Position numbers and translations under genes: made by a program. DNA of 64,000 bases from Epiperipatus broadwayi (Eukaryota; Onychophora; Udeonychophora; Euonychophora; Peripatidae), in NCBI GenBank assembly GCA_028023455.1, contig JAQFVV010012509.1:3534590-3598589 (forward strand), given 5' to 3'. The notes under the pieces are model-generated. The model had not been told where the DNA came from, made no database searches, and was given only the letters and a program-made list of their open reading frames with translations. Shown here in pieces: positions 48,371 through 60,397 of the stretch. Position 1 is the stretch's first letter, and each line of letters begins with the position of its first letter.

Positions 48371-49007
48371 ACATATATTGATACAGGTATATAATAAACC
48401 TGTATTTCAGTTATTAAAAGATTATAATATAATGTGCATAAAGACGTAAATAAAATGAATAATTTATCAATATATCAGAAATTGAATATACTTTTTTCAT
48501 GAAAACAAATATATATATATAAGGATATGCGTGTGTGTGTGTGTAATATCAAATAATATAAGTATAATAAAACAATCCACTAGAATAAAACTACAAAATT
48601 TTACTGAACTTTTACTATCATTTCATAGAGAAAGAACAATTAAAAGGGTGTTACATCTAAATCAAATTTAAAAAAATAAGCATATAGTAGAATCCAGAAA
48701 AGATTCTGATAACAGTCCCAAAAGTATTTTTAAAAATCCTAGTGTCAAAAGCTGAATCTAAAGAATATCTTGAGAAAAAGCCTGTAAGTAATCTTTTTAA
48801 AGGAACCAGAGTATTTAGAAACATTAAAAGGATAGCATTAGACCATATTTTTGTAAATATGAAGATAAAAAGCAAAAGTAAATCTCAGTAAATGTCATTT
48901 AAAAAGAGATTTCGTATAATACCCTCATTTTAACTCTCTACAAAGTTGTAAATCAGTTTAGTGAAAATGTATCAGAGGCAAAAAGAAATATAAAAGCTAA
49001 ATAATAC
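48371..49007. other. AT-rich non-coding DNA
   Basis: A TG repeat at 48525-48544. No gene. Confidence 0.4.
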
Positions 49008-49404
49008 CTAAATTTTAAAACCATTTATAGATAACGAATAAGTGATCAGCTGGAGAAAGTAAGAGGTTTGGAGTAGGTGGATATTTTGGGGATCACTAGA
49101 GAGCTTAAGATTGTAATATATTGTTAAACAATTGTCAGAAGTATAACTATTATATAGTATGTTTTTGTGTATCCATAATAGTGTCTCAACTGAATTGTCT
49201 TTATTTCCCAGATAATTGCAAGCAAATATTAATTGAAACATTGGTGCTATTGTATTACTAATAAGCAACCAAGCAGAACTGAAAACAAAGGCTGTTTTTA
49301 TACATACAACTTTACCCCCAAAATTCAAAGCAATTGGTTTCCCAAAATAACTAATTAAGTCAAGAATCTTATACAAAAGCAAGCAATTATAATAGTTTTC
49401 TATA
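49008..49404 (-). CDS. Long unidentified ORF or exon with hydrophobic segment
   Basis: A minus-strand frame of about 132 codons runs to a stop at 49008. Its apparent start is TTG inside the SINE boundary, so it is not a true start. It reads FGKPIALNFGGKVVCIKTAF, then the hydrophobic SSAWLLISNTIAPMFQLIFA, then CNYLGNKDNSVETLLWIHKN. One membrane-like segment is visible. The K-A...W...P pattern faintly recalls a GPCR fourth helix but downstream sequence does not support a receptor. An internal acceptor-like TTTGTTTTCAG precedes SSAWLL. The length makes pure chance unlikely. Function unknown. Confidence 0.35.
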
Positions 49405-49503
49405 GCATTGGTGGTCAAGAGGTCAGCATGACTGCCTTACAAGCAATTTCCCGGGTTGCAGGTTCGCATCTCAGCCGATGCTATGACCCTTGGAAAAAAA
49501 AAA
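49405..49503 (+). mobile_element. tRNA-derived SINE (copy 2)
   Basis: A-box-like GGTCAAGAGGTCAGC, B box GGTTCGCATCT and CCGATGCTATGACCC plus poly-A. TSD not clear. Confidence 0.8.
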
Positions 49504-52296
49504 GAATGAAATTCATTATAACAGATTCAAAATATATAATAAATGTTAAAAATCAGATAAGAAAAGGATAAAGTTGAAATAAAGAGATAATGAACAAACT
49601 TTTACTGGTCATATTTTTAATAGAAGTAAAAAAGAAAGCACTAATCTGTCTTATATTTCAATTACTTTTTTTTTGTAAATAATAATTTTAAATTTTATTG
49701 TCACCATTTATTACATCGTGATTAATTAAAATAAAATTTAACATATATTAAAAGGATTAATATATAGTACATATTTTTGTTGCATCTTATATCATGCTAT
49801 TAATGATATTGTTGTTGTTTTTTGCTTTTATAATTATCTAATAAATAAAATATTTTTTTCCATTTTGAAAATCATTGATTTACTATTTCATTTTTTATAA
49901 AACACAATTTTAATTAAATAAAAATTATACAATAATGTAATGTTTACCGTCATTTGAATAATATAAGTAATTAAATGTTATTTTTGCCAATATTCTTTAC
50001 ATTTACAATGAAAGACATTTTTGTCTCGTAAAAATAAGAACTTATATTGATCTGAAAACATTAAATAAAAATTAGTTAAATAAAAACTGTATTTTAATTA
50101 GTGCACAAATTGTTTCATTTTTGGTACAGTTTACTTTCTATATATAGTGAAAAATTATTTTTAATTATGTGCTCAATGAAATTTGTATTTTTAATTGTGG
50201 AAATTTTCATTCATAATGAAAACCTTTGTCTTCAGTGTGTTAAACTGCACTATGGAGAATATGAAATAAAAATTAGACCAAATGATATTTTATGTTCATT
50301 ATAATTGCATTTTATTAATGTATATTTTCAAAATTTTAATTACATAATAAATAAATCTTGTACAGTACTTTTTCTTGAGGTGAAATTTGTCATTTTATCT
50401 TACAAGAAAGGCATTGTTTTTATAACATGATTGATTGCCATTATAAAAAAGAGATAGGTATTTCGTTAAAAAAATGTTGAAAATTTTTTTCAGAGATTGC
50501 TAATTGATTATTAATTGAAGTTTTACAAATAAATTAATTATGACTATTAAAATGAATTCTCATTTAAAGGTTCCTTATATATAGGAGATAGAGTATGTAT
50601 AACATTTTATTATTTTTATTGTGCAAATTTGTTTCAAATTTCGTCAGAGAATTTTCACTGATATATAGTTAAAACTGTTATAAATATTATATCATTGAAT
50701 TATTTGTCAGCATATATGTGGCAAGAGTTATAAATGTAATAATTATAAAACAAAAAATCAACTAAAAAGTGTGTCATCTTCATATTACTGTTACATGAGA
50801 TTGGGGTGATATCTATATGCTTTATAATATCTTTTGGAACAGCAGTCCTGTGTTTAATAACTAATGTGGTGTTATAATATATATATATATAATCAAGTTA
50901 ATTTGTCCAAATTTATCAGCATCCCTCTTATCTTAAATTGGTTTGATTACATATATTCTATGGCACTCTGTTAATTATTAGAAAATATAATTAGTTGTAG
51001 GCAGCATTACTGTTCCATAAAATATTATGATGGTGTCATAGCTCATCTATTACTAGCATTAACTATTATACACGTATAATGTATATATTTTTAAAAACGT
51101 ATGCTAAAATTTGTATATATACTCTTATTTCCATTTTTAAAATACAAAAATATTATCCAACTTAAGGCTTTTCTATCCAGTTTTTACCTTTTTTTTTGTT
51201 ATAGGGAAGGGTAACTAATTTAGGCAAAACAAAAATTCAATATTAGAACATAATCTTGAGTACACCTTAACGTTAAAGTAATGTCTAAAAATAATAAACT
51301 ATTCCATTATAGTAAGAAAGTATAAATCTCATGATTATGTTTAAGGTCATGTGACATTTCTCCACTTCAACTCTGTTTATCCGGGAATTATTATTTCTGA
51401 GTCAATCATGGGATTAAACAGTGCAGGATAGTAAGAAAATGCAGATTTCTCACTAATTTTAAAATATAATTAAGAAACTTAGTAAGATACAAAATGGATT
51501 TTAAATTATTCATTTACAGATTAATTTTTAAAAGACATAAATAAATATATACAAAAAGAATCAATATATACTATTGATATAATATCAATAGATGAAATTA
51601 AAGGGAATTTAAAATTCTGTCAAGTGGTAATTTTTGGTTAAATTTACTATTGAAAAATTACAAATATATGTTAATACACAGATTTTAAGATACTCCACAG
51701 ATGGTTCTGACATTAGACAAAGTTTTGCATTATAAATAATAAATTTTAACTATGTAGATTTTATGTAACTTTCATTTTTTTATGCATAGAATATGGCTAC
51801 TGATAAAAAAAAAAATTAAAGGAAACCATGCATTTAATGCCACCATGAAATATGACAACTCCTGGCAACAATGATAAAAACAGCATATCATTACAATGTT
51901 ATTCTTTGTAGGTTTTATAGTTATTGCATTAACATTTCACATAATGAATCTTAGCTCTACATTTTCTAGCTGTTTGTAATTTTAAAAAGAATAAAATTTT
52001 TCTACAAAAATCATAAAATACTCAAAAAATAAAACATTAAATAATTAGAATTTTTATAAGCCTAAATTAAGCTATAAAAAGTTGAGAGGATACATTTGCT
52101 TTATAAATTATATACTGAAGACAGCAGTGCTATAGATGAGGCAGTAGGCAACTGTCCCAGGCAATAAATTATAATAGGTATGAAAATGAAACATAATATT
52201 CTAAAATAACTATTTTTTTTAATATATTTTTTATTCTATATATATATTTTTTAATTCTATTATACCGATTGTTTTGTTTACTATACTAATTAAAAT
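49504..52296. other. AT-rich non-coding DNA
   Basis: Nearly 2.8 kb with no recognised gene or repeat. The 67-codon plus frame at 50101 starts with GTG and is unrecognised. Confidence 0.5.
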
Positions 52297-52427
52297 AAAT
52301 ACTAGTAGTCAAGTGTTCTTAGCCGAGAGGTCATCGCAGCAGCCTTGCAACCAACTACTTGCTTGCAGATGGTTGTGAGTTCATCTTCCGGCCGATGCTA
52401 TGACATATGAAAAAAATACTAGTAGTC
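52297..52427 (+). mobile_element. tRNA-derived SINE (copy 3) with perfect 14-bp TSD
   Basis: Body 52311-52413, with AGCCGAGAGGTCATCGCAGC as the A-box region and the CCGGCCGATGCTATGACATA tail. AAATACTAGTAGTC flanks it on both sides (52297-52310, 52414-52427). Confidence 0.9.
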
Positions 52428-52950
52428 TTTTCAATATTTTTTCACATTTTTAAGGAAGTTGTTCACTCATGCCATATACCAATAATCAGCATAAAAAGAT
52501 ATATATGAGTAAATTATAATAATGATCTGGCAGATAATCCAGTTGTTTTGCTACAATATTAATATCTCATTTCAATTCTAAAATTATTGCTTAGAAAGTA
52601 GCAATAAATTATAAACAGACTAGAATAAACCAATCTGCAGTTGAAAATATAGAAAGAACTTGTCTGCAAAATACAAATGATCAAAGAGTTAAAAAGATTT
52701 ATTTAAAAGTGCTGCTGTATGAATCTTTAAAATATTATTTGTCAAGAAGAATTTCTATTGCATAAGATCTTTAAATTGTAGAATTATTTATATAAAAAAT
52801 ATGGGTATTTACAAGTGCATAAAATTTTGGACTCTAACCTAACCCTAACTCCTAATTCTAACTTTTCAATTTAAAACTCTTTAAGGCATGCTTTTAACAC
52901 TAACTTGAAATGTCTAACTCATAAACAACATTTTATTTTATTTTTTCAGA

Positions 52951-53023
52951 GCAGACATAACCATCACAATGCAGGATCTGAATGTGCACATGCAAGCATA
53001 ATCTTTCTAGTGTTTTTTATGTG
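52951..53023 (+). CDS. Weak terminal-exon candidate
   Basis: Acceptor TTTATTTTTTCAG followed by a frame SRHNHHNAGSECAHASIIF to a stop. Short and unrecognised. The repeat-rich setting makes chance likely. Confidence 0.15.
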
Positions 53024-53330
53024 ATCTATGGGTTCTTTATTGATACATATTTTTATTATTTTCACATTCAAAATTAAAGAAGTACTGGTAGAAAAGAAAG
53101 TGGTCGAGAGGCAAACTCATATAAGCTAATTTTTAAAAGGATCCAAAGAGAATGATGAGATTTTTATGGCATTGTGACTTTATCCAAAATTTTGTGAATT
53201 GATTCCTTTCTCTAAATTTTATTATATTTTTGTAAAAGAAACATCAATGAAAGATTCACTGCCTAGATATAAGCTTTAATTTAACCCTCAGGGTGCTGCT
53301 GTGATGGCTCTGACAATAGATATTACTTAA

Positions 53331-53563
<233 letters not shown>

Positions 53564-53679
53564 GTTTTAACTGAATTAATAAAAAAAATAAAACAATTTG
53601 ATTATAATGCCATAATTCAACTTTTTCAATTTTTTAAAATTATTTTAATAATATTTGTCAAATTATAATCTTCCTTTCA

Positions 53680-54400
53680 GTATACTATAAGAATCTTTCC
53701 CAAGTCAGACTTTTTAAAAGTCATTTTGAATAAAGTTGCAAATAACATTTCGTATTATTCTACTAACAGTCAACAAAATGAATACTCTTTAATCTGGTCA
53801 CCAATGCTTGATATGAGCAGTAATTAATCATTGTTATTTGGGAGAAGTGAAATGTTGCTTTAGCACAATCTTAGCAAAACCTAGACTTAATTAGCTTACA
53901 CTTTTAAATCACATTACAAATATAAATTCTATTAATTTCAACAATCATAAAAACAAATATTAGCTATTAAGTATATATTGCTGAATATATATAATATTTC
54001 TGAAATAACAATCTTTACTATAAGAATTCTTCACAAATCAGATTTTCTAAAAGTCATTTGTTAAAACACTAGCAAATAACACTTTTTCATATTAATTTGC
54101 TAACCATGAAATCTGATTCCCAAAGTTTTATATTGATAGCTAATTAATCATTGATATTAAAATTAATAGAATCTATAAGTGTATTATAATCTAAAACTGT
54201 GAGTTAGTTAGATCCAAAATCGTATCTAAGTTTATCACTAATCTAACACTTCACCCCTTTAAAATATCAATAATTAATCAGCTACCATTATGAAATTTTA
54301 GGAAAGGGTTGAAAATAGTTTTGTTTTGTTAGCAAATTAATAGAAGAGAATTTTATTTGCAAACTTATTAAAAAATTATTTCTAGGAAGTCTAACTTGTA
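53680..54400. repeat. Three-copy AT-rich repeat (two direct, one inverted)
   Basis: Direct copies at about 53682-53950 and 53998-54205 share CTATAAGAAT, TCAGA, AAAAGTCATTT and AGCAAATAACA-type blocks. An inverted copy at about 54215-54400 shares TTTGCAAAT, AATTTGCTAAC, and ATTAATCAGCTACC. This may be a MITE or satellite-like family. Confidence 0.55.
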
Positions 54401-55527
54401 TAAAGATCTTAAATGTGCAAATATGAATATTATTACTTTAGAAATATTATATATTTCAAGCTCTCCATATTTAATACTATTTGACATTGTTGTTAAAAGT
54501 AATAATATAATACCCATATGGGCAGCAGCAACATAGGACAATGTTGATGATAGTCATTTAAAATGTGATGTGATATAATTTTTTTAAGATGATGTCATCA
54601 CTTTTTGTGCATATGTCATAGCCTAGAAAATTTTCCTCTAAATTTGTTATATACCACAGTAACTTATTCACTTTTTACTCTTTATTACCTGATTCATTTC
54701 TATTTTTTCTATGTGATTTTAATAAAAGTAGTTCTTTATTTCTATTATCTTATCTTTATATTTACATTTTTATTATCAATATTTATATGGGACGGCAACA
54801 ATTTAACAAGATGTTAGTGCCAATAAATAAACAATCGAATAGTTAACCTAGCTTCACAATTCATAAGCAATTCGAGCACAACTTGTTAACAGAGTTCACA
54901 TTTTTCCAAATTATGGATGAAGAAAAGATTCATAAAATACTCCAAATATTTTATGAATAGGCAAAATTCTCCTTCATTCGATTTCATGCTGTCTTGCAAA
55001 ACTTCTAAGGCACATACAACATTTTAAAAGTGTGTCTTTCGTTTTGGTTAAATTTGTTTAATTCATTTTAAAAATTAATTGTAGAGTAAATACATTGTTT
55101 GGGTTTTTTTTTATAATTTATATATGAATAAAAATAATTAGCGATGATACGTATATATGAAGGAAAGTGTTGGAAAACTATAGTAAATATAACATTTCGT
55201 AATGCTTTTTTAAAATCTAAACTAATAAAAAATATATTTTTGTTTTGATTGAGCGCTTATCAACTAAGATTTTAAAATTTCTACACGTCATGATATCATT
55301 TTATTAAAGTTCTTTTATAATAAGCAAGAACATGCGTTTGCATATCGCACAAATCTTATTTACCATAACTATAATTAGTTTTACAAATAATGAAGAGTGC
55401 TTTGAAATGAAAATATAACAAAGTAATATATTATAAAACTAAGTTTAATGCAATCTTTAAATTATTTGCTTACTTGCAACGCAAACATATCAAAATTAAT
55501 GTATTTGTTTGTTTGTTTTTACTTACC
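54401..55527. other. AT-rich DNA
   Basis: No supported feature. A 70-codon plus frame at 54605 is hydrophobic and AT-biased, with no known motif. Confidence 0.4.
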
Positions 55528-55840
55528 TTTTTACTAAAAGAAATCTAATTATTTTGAAGCAAAAGATAAAAAATTAAAATTATCAGTTGACGGTTCAAAT
55601 ATACGGCACAGCAAACAGGTTCCGCAAAAGAAGCGGTCTTGCGAAAATCTTAAATTACAAATCCTCAGTAAAATATTACTGTCTATACATTTTTTATAAA
55701 ATTTTAAATCATACTGAAATCTTTTTGAAATTATAAACTTTTGTAGCCTATAATTTTTTTTATCCGCATCAATCAACACAGAGAATCAGTAGCATTAGGA
55801 TGAATAAATTTGACAAACCACGTGACTCGCAGAGCGTGTT
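55528..55840 (-). CDS. Possible first exon of a minus-strand gene
   Basis: On the minus strand an ATG frame (55779-55549, 76 codons) reads MLIDADKKNYRLQKFIIS and later FFCGTCLLCRIFEPSTDNF, with a CxxCxxC-like cluster. A consensus donor AAAAAG-GTAAGT lies at 55526-55527, but the ORF stops 22 bp before it, so either the exon is 5' UTR or the ORF is chance. The region upstream has raised CpG and a CACGTG box (55819). Protein not recognised. Confidence 0.3.
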
Positions 55841-56609
55841 GCAATTTTCGTTTACTTTTTTAATTTGCTAAAAAAAAATTAATTGCATTAGAAAGACATA
55901 ATTTCTGTAGTATTTTCAACAATTATTGAGATTTTTGTGTGTGCGTGCTAATAAAGCAAAAAAAATTTGATTTAAATATTTTTTATTAAATAATCTATAC
56001 ATCCACCCCCCCTCCTCATTCCCTCCCCAATAAAACTACATTCGTTTGATAAATTATTACGAAATGAACAGTTTATTATATAATAGTTATTGTATTTCTT
56101 TAAAGGTTTGATATTTGTTTTATTAAAATATTTTACGACGAAATTTAATTTAGATATTTGAAAATACAAAGGTATTACATAAGTTTTTTTTCACCCAAGT
56201 TATTATGATTTTTAATTAATCGTTGGAAGTAAAACATTGTATTAAATAAAAAAAATTGTTTAATTAAACAATCATAACCGATTTTGGAAAAAATAGTTTA
56301 CATTTTGATTACGTTAAAACACATACATATGAGAGATTGTTCAAAAACACGTGCATGTTATTATGCGCATGTACAAGTCTAGGCGTATAAATGTGTCCTT
56401 ATTTAAGTCTCTTTATATATATATATGATTAAACGATAGCATTCGTGTTTGTATGCGTAAATGTACAAATAAAATGATCAAATCACTATACATCTCTGGT
56501 AATGTAAGACAAAAAGAGAGAGAGATTGTGTGGAAGATTGCGCATTGTAAAAAAAAAAAAAGGGGGGGGGTCACCTCTAATTTAATAATGAATAATATTT
56601 CTTTTTTAG
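55841..56609. other. AT-rich DNA, possible promoter flank
   Basis: Contains a homopolymer pair A12-G9 at about 56548-56570. No gene seen. Confidence 0.4.
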
Positions 56610-56682
56610 TATTTTTACTACACCACTCTCATTCAAGATAAGGATTAGTTTCTATCTGCTTTTAACATCTTGTGGAGGGATG

Positions 56683-57083
56683 TAATCATAAACATTAAAA
56701 CTGGTAAAAGTCACTATATATTTCCACACACAGCAAACTAGAAAACATTAAGGTGTTTTCAGTTTAAGGCTCATAGTTTTGTAGTTAAGTGGAGATAAAA
56801 GGTGGCTGCTGGAGGGTTGCATTAGATCCTGAGATCTAGATGCAGTGCTCTCATATCCAAGGCTCCTCACTGACGAAGGCCACAAGCCAGAAACTAGTCT
56901 GGGGATATTGGATGAGTAGGCACTAGATGGGGATTTTATGCACAAGCCTTCTGGCATTCATTAATTACTCTAGCTTGCTGCGTGTGGCAATACATATAGT
57001 GAGTTTTGCCTGTTTTAACAACAGGTATACACAAGCATAAGAGGTGGTGGTCATGTGATGTTTATTGGCTTAATCATAAACAT
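56683..57083 (+). mobile_element. Ribozyme element A4, perfect 13-bp TSD
   Basis: Insertion 56696-57070 is flanked by TAATCATAAACAT on both sides (56683-56695, 57071-57083). It begins TAAAACTGGTAAAAGTCACT and contains the intact hammerhead 56855-56913, the inverted GAGTTTTGCCTGTTTTAA arm and the GTGGTGGTCATGTGATG tail. It is 375 bp with no coding sequence. Confidence 0.92.
56855..56913 (+). ncRNA. Hammerhead ribozyme, type I (A4), best intact copy
   Basis: AUCCAA (56855-56860), GGC loop, UCCUCA (56864-56869), CUGACGA (56870-56876), stem II GGC-CACAA-GCC within 56877-56889, GAAAC (56890-56894), UA, GUC (56897-56899), cleavage, UGGGGA (56900-56905), UA, UUGGAU (56908-56913). Both helix I blocks pair fully (one U.G). 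The loop in helix I opposite loop II is where tertiary contacts are made in fast hammerheads. Confidence 0.93.
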
Positions 57084-57110
57084 ATGATCAAAGAGATGTG
57101 AAAAAGATCT

Positions 57111-57168
57111 ATGATCCCCAAAATTCATATTTCATGCTGAACCAGAACTCATCAATTGGCCCATATCA
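57111..57168 (-). ncRNA. Hammerhead (E2, minus), C3U variant
   Basis: Core UUGAUGA (57149-57155), stem II GUUCU-GGUUC-AGCAU, GAAA (57130-57133), UAUGAA, UU, then UUGGGG pairing with GGCCAA. C3 changed to U should inactivate it. Confidence 0.7.
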
Positions 57169-57429
57169 CAATCTCTTACACATATTTTTGTCATTGTTCA
57201 GTATATATAGATAGCAAATTACTACAGTGTAATTGATGTGTCAAACTTATCCAATAATGAGTAATATTTGTGTAGTATAATTTTTACTACATCACACTCA
57301 TAAAAGATAGGGATTGGTTTTGTTCAAAGTTGTGAGGGTAGCAAGTTTGAAAATTATCAGTTAAACTATAGTAATTTGCTATCTATATATACAGAACAAT
57401 AATAAAGATGTGTGTAAGATATTATGATT

Positions 57430-57482
57430 TCAGCCAATTGATGAGTGCTGGTTCAGCATAAAATGTACATTTTGAGGATCAT
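57430..57482 (+). ncRNA. Hammerhead (E2, plus), decayed
   Basis: Core UUGAUGA (57438-57444), stem II GUGCU-GGUUC-AGCAU, AAAA for GAAA, palindromic stem III UGUACA, UU, then UUGAGGAUC. Two core changes. Confidence 0.65.
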
Positions 57483-57640
57483 ATATTTTTTTTATGTCTT
57501 TGTTCATATATTTATGATTATATCTTTCCATAAGATGTTAAAAGTGGATGCATGAGACTGGTGTAGTGAAAATTACCCTACTGAAATATTATTCATTATT
57601 GGATAATCTCTAGTCTAATGAATGACTAATCAAATTTATT

Positions 57641-59257
57641 AATGAACTCTTACATCTTTAATAAAGTTCTAAATCACTCCTATTATAATATGACTGTCTT
57701 TTCCTGTAATAGCAAAAATTCTGAAAGAGAATTATATGCGTAGAATTGATTGAACGATTAATTATTTAATAAATGTTTTAATTCTAGCTAGAGTATAACA
57801 TTTATATGTCTTTTATGTATAATAAATATCTACTAGATTTTATAAAATAATTTATTACACAGTGTTTTTTCATGCATGTATAACAACTGACTTTCCAATG
57901 TAAACAAGAACTACATTCTGTAAAAGTTATCTGAACAATATCCATGCATGCTTATAAGACAGCCAGATATTCTACCTTTCCAAAATACCACTCTCTATAC
58001 ATTATGACATAAATTTTCCTTAAATTTATCTACAGGTTAAAATTATTACAATGTCATTCTTTTGGTTTATATTTTACCACCATCTATTTTCAATATTCAA
58101 GGCCCTATCACTTCTCAATCTTAATAAAGTCTCTTTCTAAGATATTGTAATTCTTTAAATAAATTCAAAAATAGTTCCACCATTTAAGACATGTTTCAAA
58201 ACCAAGATTTCATTTCTAGATGTCCAAGTAAAGAAAATTTTTGGACATAAGAAGTAGGCTGAATTAGATCTTAAAAATTATTGGGGTCTCATCAACAAGT
58301 TTAAGATCAGTTATAGTTGGTGATCTTATTGGGCTTTAAAAATCAGTACTATTTGTCAGCCAATGGACTACTTCATGCCTTTTCAGATATTTTATAGGTG
58401 TAACTTTTTATTTACAAATTTCTAATTTTCTCTATTAGAATATCACTTTTCTGATTACATTTATTTTAAATTTTTAATCTTTAATATTTCAAAATCATCT
58501 TCTTTATTATCTACAATGAAATATAATTGCTTATCAATCTATGATCTTATCTCTAGATTTATACATTCTATATTGTATTCTCTCTGCCTGCAAAGCTTTT
58601 TTTTCAACACCTCTCGTTTATTATCCTTCCTGTTTGAACTTTAATTGAAATTTTACTAGGAATCACGATTACTTCTGATAAGTCTCAGGATTGGGCTTCA
58701 GTTGGTGGATTTATTTTAAATTGATTACCACTTTTATTTTCCTGTTCAGCTGTCCAGTACGAATTTTTCATAAATAATCCACTATAAAAAAATATAAAAA
58801 AAGTTTATAAGGACATAGCTTCGATCATTTTCCCAAAAACTTTTGTTTTCTCTCATAACTTATTTTGCACTGTTAGCAATCTTTTTCATTCATTCTAACC
58901 AAACTTTATAATAATATTTCTAAATATCTTTTATTAAAAAATTACATTCCCATCAATAATACCTTTAAATAGAAAAATTAGTCCTTTTTACAAATTTGTT
59001 CACAAAATTCTTTTATCACTAAATCTATATTCTGATGTAGACACTATTTGTTATATAACAGTTTTAGTACATATATATGCATTGAGTATTGCTTAAAGAC
59101 AAATTACCAAAAGACCAAATTATAAAAAAAAACAATTGCTTTAACCATTTGCATGATTTTTGTGAAAATGTATTGTTGATAATACCTTTAACAGAGAGAA
59201 TTTATTGTGTCCTATTAATGATAAAAACTTAAAAAAGTTATTGGATGAGTTTTTTAT
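57641..59257. other. AT-rich non-coding DNA
   Basis: No supported feature. Confidence 0.45.
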
Positions 59258-59490
59258 TGTTAAAACTATTTAAGAGAAGAAAATGTAATAAAAAAATATA
59301 AAATGATTTAAATGTTATTTTAAAAATATACTACTAATAAAAAAAATTTATTTACCTAGAATACATATTTGTTTATTCTATACAAAAAAAAAAACACACA
59401 TTAATAGTAAAAAAATATTCATATTTAACAATATTATCATTTTATTGTTAACACATTTTTATTTCAAAATTATTTAAAATTAATATATTA
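59258..59490. repeat. Direct duplication, copy 1
   Basis: About 225 bp matching 60035-60255 (AACTATTTAAGAGAAGAAAA, ATTATCATTTTATTGTTAAC). The E element lies between the copies. Confidence 0.85.
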
Positions 59491-60010
59491 ATTAATGTAT
59501 GCGGGATTCGAACTCAGACTTTCACACGACCCTCAACTCTCCATGCCATCTCATATTGCTTACCCACCTGATCATACACATGTTGAACAGATAAATAATC
59601 ACCAATATACATATTTCATGCTAAACCAACACTTATCAGTTGGTCCATATTACCATATCCACTCATATATGCAATCAATGCCCAGCTTTATATTAAGATA
59701 AGCCAATCTTCATAATTTAATGGACAGGCTTCAAACTACTCCAACCCACAACTCTTCAGCCTTCCATTTCATTGAAAATCTGATGATGGAACGTTCAAAG
59801 CCTACATTAGTGCCAAGGTTGTCATCCAACCCATGTTGACATTTAGTCATTCTGATCCCTTATGTACAGGAGAATAATCCATTTTTACATGCATATGCAA
59901 GGGATGGGCAGACCTTTGATGCACTATGTTTCAATACGTAAATTAATACCTTTACAGGCTTAAACCTACATATATATATATATATATGCGGGATTCGAAC
60001 TCAAACTACT
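59491..60010 (-). mobile_element. E-family ribozyme element
   Basis: Minus strand order: ribozyme (59653-59597), spacer, tail (GGTCGTGTGAAAGTCTGAG) and a terminal GAGTTCGAATCCCGCA (59498-59513). The same terminal motif recurs at 59987-60003. Between them is unassigned sequence, perhaps PLE-derived. No ORF with RT similarity. Confidence 0.65.
59597..59653 (-). ncRNA. Hammerhead (E), G8A variant
   Basis: GGACCAA, CUGAUAA (59633-59639), GUGUU-GGUUU-AGCAU, GAAA, UAUGUA, UA then UUGG, with CCAA/UUGG in helix I. G8 changed to A. Confidence 0.78.
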
Positions 60011-60034
60011 GTATGGAGAGTTTTGCCTGCTTTA

Positions 60035-60255
60035 AAACTATTTAAGAGAAGAAAATGTAATAAAGAAATATAAAATGATTTAAATATTATTTTAAAAATA
60101 TACTAATATAATTTTTTTATTTACCTAGAATATGTATTAGTTTACTCTATACAAAAAGCACACACATTAACATATTCATATTTAACAATATTATCATTTT
60201 ATTGTTAACACATTTTTATTTCAAAATTATTTAAATTTAATAATCTTATTAATTA
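60035..60255. repeat. Direct duplication, copy 2
   Basis: Pairs with 59258-59490, with several small indels. Joined on its left to a piece of an A-family terminus (CTGTATGGAGAGTTTTGCCT, 60008-60027). Confidence 0.85.
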
Positions 60256-60291
60256 ATATAATATGGTAACCCTAAAACAAATATTAAAAAT

Positions 60292-60397
60292 TTTTTCCCT
60301 TTTTTTTTCTCATATGTCACAGCATCAGCCGGGCAGCGACCCCGCTAACCCCGGACAACTGCTTGTAAAGCAGCCGTCGCTGACCTCTCGCTCACCA
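60292..60397 (-). mobile_element. tRNA-derived SINE (copy 4), least decayed
   Basis: Minus strand: GAGCGAGAGGTCAGCGACGG, GGCTGCTTTACAAGCAGTTG, CGGGGTTAGCGGGGTCGCTG, tail GATGCTGTGACATATGAG and poly-A (plus-strand T run at 60292-60308). It retains the highest GC of the four. Confidence 0.85.

Larger units (their letters stand above)
56610..57640. mobile_element. E2 ribozyme foldback element
   Basis: Left half (56617-56695 and 57084-57260) and right half (57270-57640) are inverted versions of one unit, each carrying an E2 hammerhead on opposite strands. Shared blocks are AGCAAATTACTACAGT / TATAGTAATTTGCT and ACCAGAACTCATCAATTGG / CCAATTGATGAGTGCTGG. The left half is interrupted by A4. The same unit is seen at 13070-17757. 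Confidence 0.8.

Noticed and set aside
59498-59580. Possible tRNA gene around GGGATTCGAACTC
   Set aside because: Only the T-arm-like segment is present; no acceptor, D or anticodon arms could be folded.
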